Shown here piece after piece: positions 11,401 to 23,799 of a stretch of DNA of 64,000 nt (the stretch's first letter is position 1; the number at the start of each line of letters is the position of its first letter). The DNA comes from Gordionus sp. m RMFG-2023. Taxonomy: Eukaryota; Nematomorpha; Gordioida; Chordodea; Parachordodidae. The position numbers and the translations under genes were made by a program. Location of the stretch: positions 13,667,666-13,731,665 of the forward strand of contig NC_088778.1 of NCBI RefSeq assembly GCF_954871325.1. The letters are read 5' to 3'. Below the pieces are notes generated by a model that was not told where the DNA came from, made no database searches, and was given only the letters and a program-made list of their open reading frames with translations.

Positions 11401-12280
11401 GTAATTTATAGAGTAACTTACAAGGTAACCAAGCATCAGAAATGCAGATATCTTATACCATAAGGCTGATATTTCAACAATTCATTATTAACAAAAAAAA
11501 TTTATACATTGACCCAAAATTATTTCAAATACGCCATCCCGCGGAAAAGAAAAAATATTTCATCGTATTTTGGGTTTGTTATAAATATAAAAGTTAATCT
11601 TATTGTGAAAGCTGAATAAAATTTTGTAAAGAATTTACATATTTATAATTATGATATTATTAAACTTGAATGTTACTATTATTGGGAAAATTGTAAATTT
11701 ATCAGAAGATTTTTTTATATTTGATTATGGAAATTAGAGATGATTTTATTCGCGAAAAAAAGAATGATCGATATTTGTATCGGTGCATGTCTATTGGTAA
11801 GGTAACTAAACTAAAATCACCAAATAAATTCGACAATAATAATTTGGTATTGAGGGAGGATGACATATATAACTAAAATTGACTAGAGGATACTCTATTA
11901 AATTTTGAATTTAGTAAATAATACACTCTATAAATAATTTAGTAAAATGTAAACGAAATTTATAAATTAATTAATAATTTTAACATGCATAATTTTTTAT
12001 TTAAAATTATACCTTAATAATATTCGATAAAATAATCAAATACGCATAAAAGATTAAATAGATGATTAGAAATTAAGATGACATGCAGATAAAAAAAATG
12101 TTTAACAATTTAGTGGCATGGCTAAAGGAGCACTGTTTTAATCTACAAGCACATCGCCTCAATTTGATAAAATACAAGTTAATAGAAAAATTTGTATTGT
12201 TTTTCGTGTAATCAGTGCGTCTGGCCGAATTTTATAAAATTTGAATTATTCAATTAATTTGCCAATTTGGAAAATAAAAT
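11401..12280. other. AT-rich stretch without recognisable genes
   Basis: No open frame, repeat or conserved motif could be supported here. Confidence 0.4.
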
Positions 12281-12284
12281 CATA

Positions 12285-12490
12285 TATAATGGATCATTTA
12301 AAATTCATCGATTACTCATATTTTTCAATTTTATCTTTAAAACAATAAACCAAATAGTTAAAATTATTTAAAATTATAAATTTTAAAAAATTCGGGGTTA
12401 GCCCAAAATATTTTTTTAAATATGGACTCGATGTGCAACTGATTTACAAATCCGGACTGGGCTTTAAAATAGACCTGAGAAAATCTCTGA
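12285..12490 (+). mobile_element. Worn MITE, family M, copy 3
   Basis: Shares the family core in decayed form (ATTACTCATATTTTTCAATTT near 12310), followed by TTCGGGGTTAGCC and a terminal-like AGACCTGAGAAAATCTCTG at 12471-12489. Ends are approximate. Confidence 0.4.
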
Positions 12491-12732
12491 TATTGTAAAT
12501 GTACCGCATCCAATTTTTTCACCGGTATCGGTTTGGATTCTAAATTTTTTTATTATCCGACAAGGCTAAAGAACCGGCTGGATATAAAGAGGAAAAATTT
12601 GGGCCTGGGCGATCGAGTTAACTCTATCTGATATATTATATTCATATCAATTTTAGAATGTTGTTGAAAATGACTATATGTATAAACATTTTTTTTCATA
12701 ATTTCCCCCAAATCTCCACTCCCCATGCTTAA

Positions 12733-12760
12733 ATTATTATTATTATTATTATTATTATAA
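12733..12760 (+). repeat. (ATT)n microsatellite
   Basis: An uninterrupted run of about nine ATT units. Confidence 0.9.
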
Positions 12761-12789
12761 TTTAAATTTATATTATTTTGTTAGAATTA

Positions 12790-14580
12790 AAATTATATTA
12801 TATATTTTTAAAATATATACGTTTTTTTAAATTAATTATATTTTAACATTTTAATGAATTATTTAGCAGATATCAATATAATTTTTTTTTAAATTAAAAT
12901 TAAAAATAATAAATGGAGAAGTCAAGAATTGGGAACAAGGATGCAGTGCGCAAATAAAAATATTGGCAATAAAAAAAATATATAACCTTTTATCATCCTT
13001 TGCTTATGTCAATATTGTTTTTCCGCCTACATTATTATTATAATTATTCACCTTATAATAAAGCGAAAAAGATCTAAATTATCTATGGTATAATATATTT
13101 CTTCTTAATAATGACCGATTTCACATTTTGGTTCAATATTTGGGAAAAGGTAAAAATTATATTTTAGTAGAACTCTTTGATATGCGTTATTTGTTTAAAA
13201 TAAGATTTTGTCAGGCATGGTCAGACATAAAGGAATCAAGATAAAGAATAAGTTACCTGAATGAAATACTCATAACATAATTGAAAGGTGTATAATAGGT
13301 AAATGCAAAAATCGAATATCATATTAGTGAAAGTCGCTAAAGATACGGAAAAGAGCAAGCCGCAACAATTATACCCTATTATAATAACCTCAATTTTGTC
13401 ATTTTTATCTAATATAATGAATTTTGTATTTTACAAATAAAAACTTAATCAAACATTTATGGTTAAGTTTATTAAGAAATAAGGATATTAATTTCTTTAT
13501 GTATTACTTTCTTCCTTTTCTATAAATTTTATATTTATAACAAGATTATACAAATATTATCAAAAAAATTTAATAATTTTTTTTTATAAATAGGTCGAAG
13601 TTAGAGGATAAAGTGAAGTAAGGTAATGTGATATTGTTGAATCAATTTTTTTTTGTCATTTTTAATAAAATAAGGTCTATGATTCATTTTTGCTATCTGC
13701 TAAATAGATAATTTATTAAAATATGCTACAAAATGAGAAAGCTTTTATATTAAAAATTATAACCCGATTTTTAAATCATCTAGGTCATCTAAATTTTATC
13801 ATTTACAAAAATATTTCGATTTTAAAGCCTCATCCGCTTTAAACAGTTTTATTTACTTCTTTTGAGAAAAATTCTATTTTGAAATAGGGTCTAATATTGC
13901 TAAGTTCAAAAAAAATTTATAATTTATAACATACGGCAATTTATGCAATAACTAGAGTTTTTAAAAAAAAAAATTAATATACATATTATTTGCTATAATG
14001 ATTATGTTTTTAAAAAAAATTGTATATTATAGAGCTCTAGTTGATCAAATTACATTTAAATAGATTAAAAAGAAAACAAATTTGTAGTAAAAACCGGCCA
14101 GGTTTATATTTTCAGAGAACCAAATATGATTAATTTAAAAAAATTTCATATGCGCAATTATAATCTGTTTGAATATTTTAGAAATTTTGATAATTCAATT
14201 CATATTCGATATTTTAAAATATTAAAATCGAGTTAAGGATGCATATTGTATACATATTATATATTTCTAAAGGCCGATTTAATACTAATCCAGTTTATAA
14301 TATCCTATTTTTAATAAGACAATGGAAAAAATGTCTATAAAGAAATGAAATAAATAGGCTCTTCCAAATATTTTTCCAAAATTTCTATACAAAATTATTA
14401 AAATGGTAGAATGAATAATTTTTTATGCGACATATATAAAAAATATTAGTCGATAACAGATATTAAGAAATAATGATCCAATTCGATATTAAAAAAATCG
14501 GTAAATCTCTAAAATCAGTGTAGAAAGTGGAATTTGTTACGAACTGGAGATATCATTATTATAAATAGGTTATTACTGTA
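12790..14580. other. AT-rich stretch without recognisable genes
   Basis: No supportable coding region or repeat was seen. Confidence 0.4.
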
Positions 14581-14589
14581 ACAAAAAGC

Positions 14590-14950
14590 TGCAGATGTCA
14601 AATTTATAGGCTAGTCCCTAATTTTAAATTTTTATTTACAAGTATGAAAAAAAAATTTTTTTTAAGCCCGGCCAGGATTTTCAAATATTCGATCATTTTA
14701 TGACCAGGCCTTATTTTTTATAACTCGTAATTTCGGTTGAATTTTATAAATGATTTTAAGGGGAAGTTAAAAATATGAGATTTAATTAATCTATCATGTA
14801 ATTTTTCAACTTGTTAATTATCTAAATTAAAATTTATATCTAAAAATTCAGCCCGGCGAACACGGGGTATAAAAAATGATTTTCAAAATCATACTATTTT
14901 ATGGCTTTCCAGACAGGGTAAGGCTGTATATTTTTAGTTCTATTCTAACT
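14590..14950 (-). mobile_element. Worn MITE, family M, copy 4
   Basis: Begins GCTGCAGATGTCAAATTTATAGG. It contains GCCCGGCCAGG, then the minus-strand version of the family M core (about 14730-14830), then GCCCGGCGAACACGGGG. It is non-coding and its ends are approximate. Confidence 0.45.
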
Positions 14951-14959
14951 TAGATCTTA

Positions 14960-16860
14960 CATATATACAATATATATTTTAAAAAAAATAAAATCTAAAT
15001 AAACACCTTTTTTATGGTCTGAACTCTGGATGTCAAGAATAAAATGGCTCAAAGAAACAAAATCCAAATATCATTTTCTCAATAAGAATTAACACGAAGA
15101 TTCATTCAACGAAGAGTAAATAATCAATCAGTATAGTTTCATATATTATATTTAAAAATATTTTTTTTATAAACATAATAAATAGATCCTGAATGTTAAA
15201 ATTTTTTTTAATATTTACTCATCATGATCATAAATTTTAAAATAATAATAAAAATCACAAAAAAAAATAATATAAAATATTTATTTTAACACGATACCGA
15301 TAAAATGAAATAAAAAATGATAAAATAATTTCGGTAATTCAAACAAAATTTTTTTAATAGAGAAAATTTAAAAAAAAAACAAATGTTTTCAACACCTAAA
15401 AATATTGGGGAAAAAAAACTAAACAGGTAATAAAAATATAAGGTTAAAGACTTTAAAAAATTTTTTGGTTCGTAATGAATATAAAAATTTATGCATTAAC
15501 ATTTACACTGTATTTATTATGTAGAATAAATGAAATAGATATATAGTATATAGAATCGAATATAAATGTCGAATAAAAATTACTGATTATTTATATTTGA
15601 TTCCGAATATGAATTTTTAATTATTTGTAAAGATTGACGAATATAAATTCCTGATTAGCCTAAATAAAGAGGTCTCGGATTGTGTTAGTTCTTATGTTGG
15701 TCTGAATAGTGTTCTAATGTAATTAGTTATATTTTTATGAAAGCTTAAACGTTAAACAAAGGTAGTGTATTAGTAACTTTTTGGGAGAAAATATAATTCT
15801 AACTTGTTATATTCAATTGTTTTACAAAAATACCGCCTCGATGTAGAGCAAAAAAAAACAATCTCACACGCCTAAAATGTAGGGCTAAGAAATAAAGCGA
15901 TTAGAGCTCTAAATTTTCATTATTGGAAGACACATTTTCAAGAAATCATTTCGGAGGTTGGCCTATGACTCAGAACAGGAAGAATAAAAAAACGGACATA
16001 TATTAGCTGCCTAACCCTTTAACAACCTCAACAAATGAATTGAATTTTTCAATTGCAACGTTTAAGAACAAGAGATATTACGAATGAAACGTAATTGCAT
16101 TCATTTTATTTTTGATCAATAGCCTACATTATTTATTTTTCACACTCAATTATTTTATTATGTTATAAAATAATAAATAGATTGACACTTCGTATATTCA
16201 ATTAATCGTAGACTTACACCAATACCACCAAATGAAGTTATAAATAAATCACTTTAAAAAAGATTGCTAAATTATTAATACAGTGTAAATGAATGTCATG
16301 GTTTGGAGCTGATTTTCATAGACAGAACCGCGGAACCAATATTTTATTATAGAATAAAAATATCATTCCATTTTCCATTTTTGAGTCTTAATCCAATACA
16401 CGTGAGATTATATTATTTTAAGTTATAATCTATTTGTTTTCTTAGTACTAAGTTATCTGCTTTAGAAAACAATTGTTCACAAGAAACTGTTTTGAATTTT
16501 TTTTTTATTCCCTTTCAACAATCGCAATTTAATTTACAAGCAAAGAATGATTTTTAAATCATAACATTAATTTAAATCTAATATACCTGTTGACTTACTG
16601 ACTTTAAAAAAAATTTTGAAACGCCTGTTCCTTTTAGCAAGTAAGATTTTGAAATGATTTAATTGGATTTCCTAAACTTAACATTCAAATATTTTATAAA
16701 CTTAGAGTATAGATTAGAGGTCAATAATAAAAATAATTAGTAAAAGTACATATAAATATATCGATAAAAACGTAGAAACTAGTTTTGTGTATGTATGAAT
16801 AAAACTTAAACAGATTCTGGAGTTTCTTAATACTGTTAATATTTATTTTATAAAAAGATA
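14960..16860. other. AT-rich stretch without recognisable genes
   Basis: Scattered short open frames only, with no motif recognised on either strand. Confidence 0.4.
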
Positions 16861-16869
16861 TTAAAATTT

Positions 16870-16986
16870 TCGATCGGTCCAAAATGAACCTAGCCGAAAA
16901 CCGATTGCAAAAATGGAACTGCGGATACGACTCTAATTTTTACGGTTCAGTCCAGCGCGAGAAAACCGGATCGCTGACCTTCATTA
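16870..16986. mobile_element. Worn relic of the GGTCCGGACC hAT family
   Basis: Contains CGATCGGTCC, CGGTTCAGTCC and AAAACCGGATCGCTGACC, and ends CTGACCTTCATTA, close to the ACCTTCACTA right terminus of the element at 37692-38557. No target duplication was found. Confidence 0.45.
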
Positions 16987-17559
16987 GTAGAGTGAGATTA
17001 AAATCATAATCCTTTAAAAACCCCGCCAAGATGCTATAATGGGCCTATCATTATGTTTAATCATTTCATAAATATAAATCAGTGGCATAACCAGAGCGTG
17101 GAACAGAAGAGCCTCTTTTTTCAAAAAAATGAAGTAAACTTCAAAATTTAATTCAATTATAATATCCAATTTTATTTGCACCAAAGATTCTTTTTATCTG
17201 TAATGTGTACTGTTACTCGCCAACGAACTCTACTTGTTAATTTCAACATTACGATTTTTTTTAATGATTTTAAAAAATTTAAATATAAGATTAAGATTGT
17301 ATATTAAATTCGCTTGCCTGATTCAATATTAATCTTTTTAATAGCTTTGATTAGGAAAGTTTGAAGAAAAAATAATATTAATAAAGTGATTGTAAAAAAT
17401 TACAAAAGATTAGCATAAAAACTTTATGGGATGCTTGATCTCAAAGGGCAGATTTTGCAAAAAATTGAGATAATTTATCCTCCTTCAATCCATTCTCTAC
17501 TCTCGACAAAAAAAAGGATATCTCGAAATTAACAGTTCTCTAGGGTTTTCAAAGCATTT

Positions 17560-17700
17560 TTTTCAATAACGCTATAAGTTTATTTTTAATAGGTTCGTTC
17601 TGTGGAACTTTTATCCATGGCCATTGAAGTTTGAATGCTGGATGTATAAATGCAGAAAGAACATATTGATCCTTATATATATGTTCAAATCTTTAAAAAA
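17560..17700 (-). pseudogene. hAT transposase relic
   Basis: The minus strand reads a short stretch with FEHIYKDQYVLSAFIHPAFK followed by LQWPWIKVP and a Lys/Leu tail. This resembles the Leu/Ala-hPxFK block that precedes the dimerisation domain in hAT transposases. The frame closes on both sides and no element ends were found. It is an isolated relic identified by this motif alone. Confidence 0.4.
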
Positions 17701-18309
17701 AATAAAATATATGTAATTAATTGAGAGTGATAGGTTTAATACCTTTTATTAATCCCATTTAATACGGCGTCTATCAATGGTTAACCATATTTGAGGCCAC
17801 TAATTTTTTTAATTTTATAACTATCGCTATTGTTGGGGTCAAATATCCCAAATGCATTATTTCTTCAAATTTAATGATTTAACTTAGTTATATCATATAA
17901 AATCAAATAATTAATATTAAAATCAAATGTCGTTTTAAATTGGAACCTGAAGATTTTGACAATATAATACTTTTTGGCCACATTTTACACTTGGTAAGCA
18001 TTGGATTAGTTCCTTCAATATAGGATGTTAATGTAAAACATTTATCATATTTGGCCATAGTAATGATAATTCATCTGATTTTGGATTTTCAGAATCAGAT
18101 GATGGGGATTAAATAATAATATCCATGCTTATGCTAATCTATTAAATTAAAATATAAACAATATTCACATTAATAAATTATGTGTTAAAAAAATTGAAAT
18201 GTGAAAAGGAAATACAAAGCCGATTAAAAAATATAAATAATACATTTTTTAAAAAAATCGGAAATATTAAATTTTTCAAATAAATAAATATAAAAATATT
18301 TTTAAAATT

Positions 18310-18425
18310 GAACGAACATTAAATTCGAACGCGTTCGTCATAAAAAAGGAACGCGTTCACGTTCAAAGTTAGTCAAAAATAAAAGGAACGCCGTTCATCA
18401 TTTTTTTCAAAAAAATGAACTTTAT
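18310..18425. repeat. GAACGCGTTC palindromic cluster
   Basis: Five GAACG/CGTTC words within about 110 bp, including the self-complementary CGAACGCGTTCG at 18328 and GGAACGCGTTC at 18350. GC content is far above its surroundings. This resembles the GC-rich blocks just inside hAT ends, but no termini or target duplication could be fixed. Confidence 0.5.
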
Positions 18426-18429
18426 TCAC

Positions 18430-20030
18430 GACAATATTATAAATTCATGATGAATTTTTTTTCAGGAGTTTTTTGAATTTAAATTTCATTGTTCAATTAC
18501 ATTGTAATTGTTTATATGTGACTGTGAGCTTATTTTAAAAAAAAATAAAATAACAAGGAATTCTTTTTTAACCCATTTCCATCAAGGGATATTATATTAT
18601 ATATTAAACATGATGGAAAAAACGAGAGATGAATCCATGACCGCCGTTCAAATTATATATTTGTTTAACCAAAAATATTAATTACAATTTGACCATAATT
18701 TATTATGGTGCTATAAAAGGAATAAAACAATAATTCATAATCTATTTTAATAAAAAAGAGATATATTATTTGATGTGATATCTTTATCCTTCTTACTTTT
18801 AAAAAATAAAAATTCAAAAGATAAAATTTATCAATAAATTATAAATAAATAACCATAAAATTTTTTAACCCTCTTTTTTAAATTTATCAAAATACGATAC
18901 ATTTATACTTTTAATAAACAACATTACCATATCACCTGGTATAAAAAAAAATTGCGATTCACGACAAAAATTTTGTAACTATGCTTACAATAAAGACTAT
19001 AGTTACATTAATTAAGGTCATAATTATTTCATTTTTTTTAAAATTATAATTTATTTATTTTAATACAAATTTAACTAGTAAAGTAGTATCAGTATATTAA
19101 AATACATCAATATATAATATAACCTTCTGAGGAGAAGCTGAATACAAAAATAAAATTTCATCTGGTGGTAATGTAATGTACTTTACCTTTTTTCTCCAAT
19201 TTTAAAGATATGCGTATTTATAAGATAATTATTTATTAAATTTTGATAAAAATAATAATTCTTAATAATGATTTCCATAGTAAAGCTACTACCAAAGTTT
19301 TGCATCTTAGATTTTGATAAATTTTATTTTATTTTGAAAAGAAAGATTAAAATTATTTTATTTTTTTTTAAAAAAAGAAAAATCAAGGACAAATGCAATG
19401 CTAAAAGATTAGAAGAGCGAATTTACATTATTAGTGGAAATAATTTTTTTAATGATAATTCGGTTGTAATAAATTTTCGAAATTTATTAAATTTGGCTAG
19501 ATATAAAATGATTAAATAAAACAAATATATAAATTTTTATTTCTAAATTAAGTTTCAAACATAATTTATGCGATATTTTGATTAATATTGCAAATTTGGC
19601 TAAAATTATATATTTATTAATAAATATATTGTTCATTTGTTTATAAATATAAATTGGCAATCAGATTTTATTTTGTTTAAGCAAATATCCTATTTCTATT
19701 TTTATTAAAAATGCTTCAAATTAGAAAAGACTTAATCACGTGTAGTTCTCAAACGTGAAAAAAAAGAAATTGGTTAACAGGAAGCAAAACAAGCTAGCAA
19801 AATCAAAACAAAAAGGCACTTTTTGAAAAAAACATAAAAACCAAAAAATAGGAAAATATATTATATCATATTATGTATACTTCGCCGAGAATTGGCGCAA
19901 ACTGTGAATGCAGGGCTTGGCATATCTAAATTATATAACAAAAAAGGTGCATTTCGATTTAGCTTTCCTAGGATTTTGACACATAAAATTGTCAATAATT
20001 TTTAAATTTTTCAGATGTCTAAGGGCAACT
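18430..20030. other. AT-rich stretch without recognisable genes
   Basis: An 83-codon frame at 19268-19519 is made of Lys, Ile, Phe and Asn, as expected by chance at this base composition. I do not call it a gene. Confidence 0.4.
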
Positions 20031-20800
20031 CTAACAACCAGGCGCGTAGCCTGAAATTTTCTGCGGGGGGAGGGGGAGGTTTATAGTTTTTTGGAACATT
20101 AAAAATTTATTAGAACTAATCAATATAAAATATATTATAACCAATTATATTAAAAATGACAATTTCGAACACAAATAATAAAATATTGGAAGAGACAAAA
20201 TAAGTATGAGCGATGTAAATCACGGTAAAATATAGAATTAAACATTATATGATGATTTAATAATTTAATCAAAATATCGTTCATATATAAAAATTTAATC
20301 CTCTTTGCGATTGCGCCAATTTTTCAAAAATTTTTTACTAATCAGTATTGTTGCCAAAATATACAGTAACTAGGATATCGGCAAGAATGGCATGGAATGT
20401 GACTTAATTTGATGATGGATGTCACCTTTTATTTGATACTAATTCCAATTTTTAATTTTACCCCTTCCCCTCCAGACCTATGTCCCATCCCTTAAGACAA
20501 AGAGTGAATATTATCATTTGAGTTAAAATATCTTAAGTATTCTAATCAATATTTTTACATAAACTAAAATTACCATTGATAAACTAAATCTGAATTTTAG
20601 TATCAACAAAATATAGAATAAATATTTAGAGAATACTTATAGAAATTTTTGATATCTATTTTAATTTTAACAATATTAAAAATAAGAGTTTATACAAAAA
20701 AAAATTTACAGAGGGGAGGGTAATCTCCGGCTTCATTGAGGTTCAGTGTGGGGGGAGGGAGGTGCTTAGAAGGCCTAGACCATAATCAGCGAAGGATGCT
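20031..20800. mobile_element. Worn G-run MITE remnants
   Basis: Left-like end CAGGCGCGTAGCCTGAAATT at 20039 is followed by a G-rich run; a C-rich run lies at 20460-20500 and another G-rich block at 20712-20770. It resembles the CAGGCGCGTACGCAGGAATT end at 30115 and the CATAGGCGTAGCCAGG family at 62.3 kb. Ends and number of copies are unclear. Confidence 0.4.
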
Positions 20801-22104
20801 ATATATCATTTACTTAGGGATATAAAACAAAGAAAAAACGGTATAAAAACAAGGTATTTCAACATCCTCAGCTGCCATTAGGTGATGCTGGTTTGTCCAG
20901 AGAAATATACATGTTGAATCCTGCAATCGCCTCGCTGTAGTTGTAGACAAAAAATCACTGCATATATTTTATAAAAGAGAGATATTCATATCTAAACACT
21001 TAATTTAATGCATTCTTAAATTTAATCAAATATTTTTAGGATTGAAATGTAAAAAACAGTCTTTTTTTATTCCAACTCATTATAGGTTTTATCTTTTATT
21101 AAGAGTTCACAAAATTATATAAATTTCTCATATTTAATTGGCTCAAAATTAAATCTAACCATAAGCAATTAATACTAGCCTAAAGAATTGCCGTTATAAA
21201 TCTTTCTGTCTAATTCAGGATTGAACAGAAATTAAGGGCAAAATAGATTTTTAAAAAAATAATTTTTATAAAGATATTTAACAAATTAATTATCTTGTTG
21301 CAAAAATTTTCTTTTTATCGATAATTTTTTTAATTAAATAAATCATCTGAAAAAAAATATATCATCTGGTAAAATTAACATTATATACTGCTATATATCT
21401 TGCAAAAAAATGTCAACATAATTTTTTTAAAAAAATCAAAACCTAACCTAAATACTTAGCGAGCTTGTGAGAGTAAATTATTAAAATATCGAATTATTCT
21501 AAACAGAAATGGTAGAATTCGCAGCTTTCAAATCATTGAAAGTATTCTAAAACGAATATGAATAGAATAAATTCGTATGAAAACGAGTAGTAAATTATTC
21601 GATTTTTTTAAAGGAATCGTTACGAATAATTTATTATTTGATTCATATTAATTTTTGAATAGGCTGATTGAAACATCAAACAGTCTTTAAAATATTATTT
21701 TGTATAACCTTCCCGTTTTTAAAATTTTCACGCTTTTTAGCGTTTTAATTTTCGGTCACAGAAATCTAATATCTATAATTAATATTTTATTGGTTAATAA
21801 TATGTTTATTTAAAGTTTTAAAGCTATCTTGATCCCCTAGAAACGCTAAAAGCTAAACTTTAAATGTTTTTATGTTCATTAGCAATAAAATGTATCATTA
21901 TGGTTAAAGCCTTAAGTAAAATTTTTTTTAGTTGGATAAGGGGAGAGGAGATATCTTTCGTATTTTGACCAGAAATTAAATATTTTGATTGGATGCGATA
22001 AGAAATTGCAAATTTCGATCACTTTTCTTCATTTTTATGGTTTAGTTTTTGAATAATAAATAAAATAAGCAATAATATACGCAAAATATAAAAAATTGGT
22101 AAAT

Positions 22105-22205
22105 GACTAAATTGGTTTTATATTAATAATAATTTATGTAATATTAAGCATATATGTAATGTTAAGCATAATTTATGTAATATTAAGCATAATCTAGACA
22201 TATTA
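22105..22205 (+). repeat. About 22-bp tandem repeat
   Basis: Four imperfect copies of a unit like AATTTATGTAATATTAAGCAT in a row. Confidence 0.75.
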
Positions 22206-23161
22206 AGGTTAATTTAAGTAATATATTTTTTCAAAAATTCGCTTTTAAGCTCGATTATGGCATTAAATTTATTATAATTTCAAATATCTTTTCAACCTTT
22301 CCAACTACATTCATTTTTATTAATTATTTGTGCATTTCAGGGATCAGAGGTGTGTGTACCAATACAAGAATCGCAACAATAGATTATAGCTTTAATACCG
22401 TCATCTTTCTCTTTTTTTTAAATCAAAGTTTCATTTATAATAATTAAAAAAATTATGGGAAACTAAAATGGAGTGTCACCAGCTGATAGGTATTCAACGA
22501 CGAAGTATCATATATCATTGGCTAAGCCATGCTCAAATAATTTAGAAGTTTTTTTTAAAAAAAAGCTAGATTAAAAAAATGAGTGTTAATCATCAGACCA
22601 ATACTTGGTCTTAGTAACGGTACACTTTTTTTCGGGGATATTATGATTCTAAAGAATTTAATATAGTTCTATTATTTTCAGCAGACCAATTAAAGATCGG
22701 TTATTTTTTCACGGGAAGAGCTCATTTTTTATTTTAATACTTCTTATATAAGCATTTTAAACTATCTTCGTCTTACCAACAAATCTTTAGCCTAATTAAA
22801 TAGTGAAAATTTTAATTCGAGTTTTATTGTTTATTTAATTCCGAAATTAAAGAACTTTTCTAATGTAAAGCATTCAAAAAAACAAACATGAAATGGTAAT
22901 AAGATCAAATGGACTATTTATCCCACCAAACGAAAATGTTAAGGCTAGCTCCAAAATATGGTATCATCAATATAATCGGTTATTTATTTTTAAATATTAT
23001 GAACCAAATATTTATAATTTATTTCTCATTATGAAGCCGCTATTTCGCATGAGACCAAAGAAACCCCGCTTCATCCCTTAAATCTAATAATATTCTTACC
23101 CAGCTAAATAAAATAATGTAATAAAAAATAGCGAGCCATGTGTTTAAAGCGCTGATATTAT

Positions 23162-23301
23162 CAGACCTCCAGGCCCTGCCCGGCCAAAGCCCGTTCTGGA
23201 TACAAGAACCGGGCCGAAATTTTTCCAAAAAATCCGAGCTGAGCCGTTAAAAGTTTTATAACAAATCCGGGCTGTGCAATTAGTATTTTTGTAGATTTCT
23301 T
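23162..23301. mobile_element. Solo hAT A-type MITE, worn
   Basis: Starts CAGACCTCCAGGCC and ends TTTTTGTAGATTTCTT, a decayed form of ACCTCTGCAGGTCTCTG. The 140 bp carry GCCCGGCC, ACCGGGCC and GCTGAGCC words. No matching 8-bp duplication remains, so it is old. Confidence 0.6.
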
Positions 23302-23380
23302 TCTAAAATATTAAACCAAACCTAATCTTATAGAAATTATCCGAAATTTCACAATAACCAAAATCCTATAATCAATTTTA

Positions 23381-23797
23381 CTATAAGAAAACTATCCTTT
23401 TTTTTAAATAGCCATAGAATTTTGAAAAGTTACTTGATTCGCCGGATGCGATTCTATCGATATTTTCTGGTGATTTTGACTCCATAATATTGCTCATGAT
23501 TTCACATTTATCAACATGATCGTTTTCATTGTCAACTGCATACATTGTTGAATTGGAAGGTAGATCAAATAATATTCGCTCATCTTTAGAGCAACCTATT
23601 AATTGGGTAACACCATCTAAGGTGTTTTTGCAATGAGGATATGGTTCTGATTTGACATCATTAGAAGAATTGCTGAAATTAGTGGTACTGCGGAATATGA
23701 CATTCGTATTATTAATAAATCTGGTATTACGATGTAGTTCGTTTTCCGCCATTTTAGAACAAATCTTTAGGACCGATTTGTTTGGTAATGCCTCCAT
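23381..23797 (-). CDS. Unrecognised 138-codon reading frame
   Basis: Opens with a true ATG (MEALPNKSVLKICSKMAE) and runs 138 codons without the Lys/Ile/Phe/Asn bias of chance frames here. It contains ordinary Ser, Asp, Glu, Cys and Pro content (SNSSNDVKSEPYPHCKNT, VDKCEIMSNIMESKSPEN). It is hydrophilic, with no membrane segment, and no family motif is recognised. The last eight residues (LKKRIVFL) sit over an A-run and may be intron read-through rather than protein. It could be an exon of a host gene or a decayed mobile-element gene; no neighbour supports either. It is the only frame between 11 and 30 kb that looks non-random. Confidence 0.35.
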   Translation of the reverse strand: MEALPNKSVLKICSKMAENELHRNTRFINNTNVIFRSTTNFSNSSNDVKSEPYPHCKNTLDGVTQLIGCSKDERILFDLPSNSTMYAVDNENDHVDKCEIMSNIMESKSPENIDRIASGESSNFSKFYGYLKKRIVFL

Positions 23798-23799
23798 AA

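Noticed and set aside
19268-19519. 83-codon frame
   Set aside because: Lys/Ile/Phe/Asn-rich as expected from random AT-rich DNA; no motif.
22893-23081. 62-codon frame
   Set aside because: No motif or conserved pattern; probably chance.
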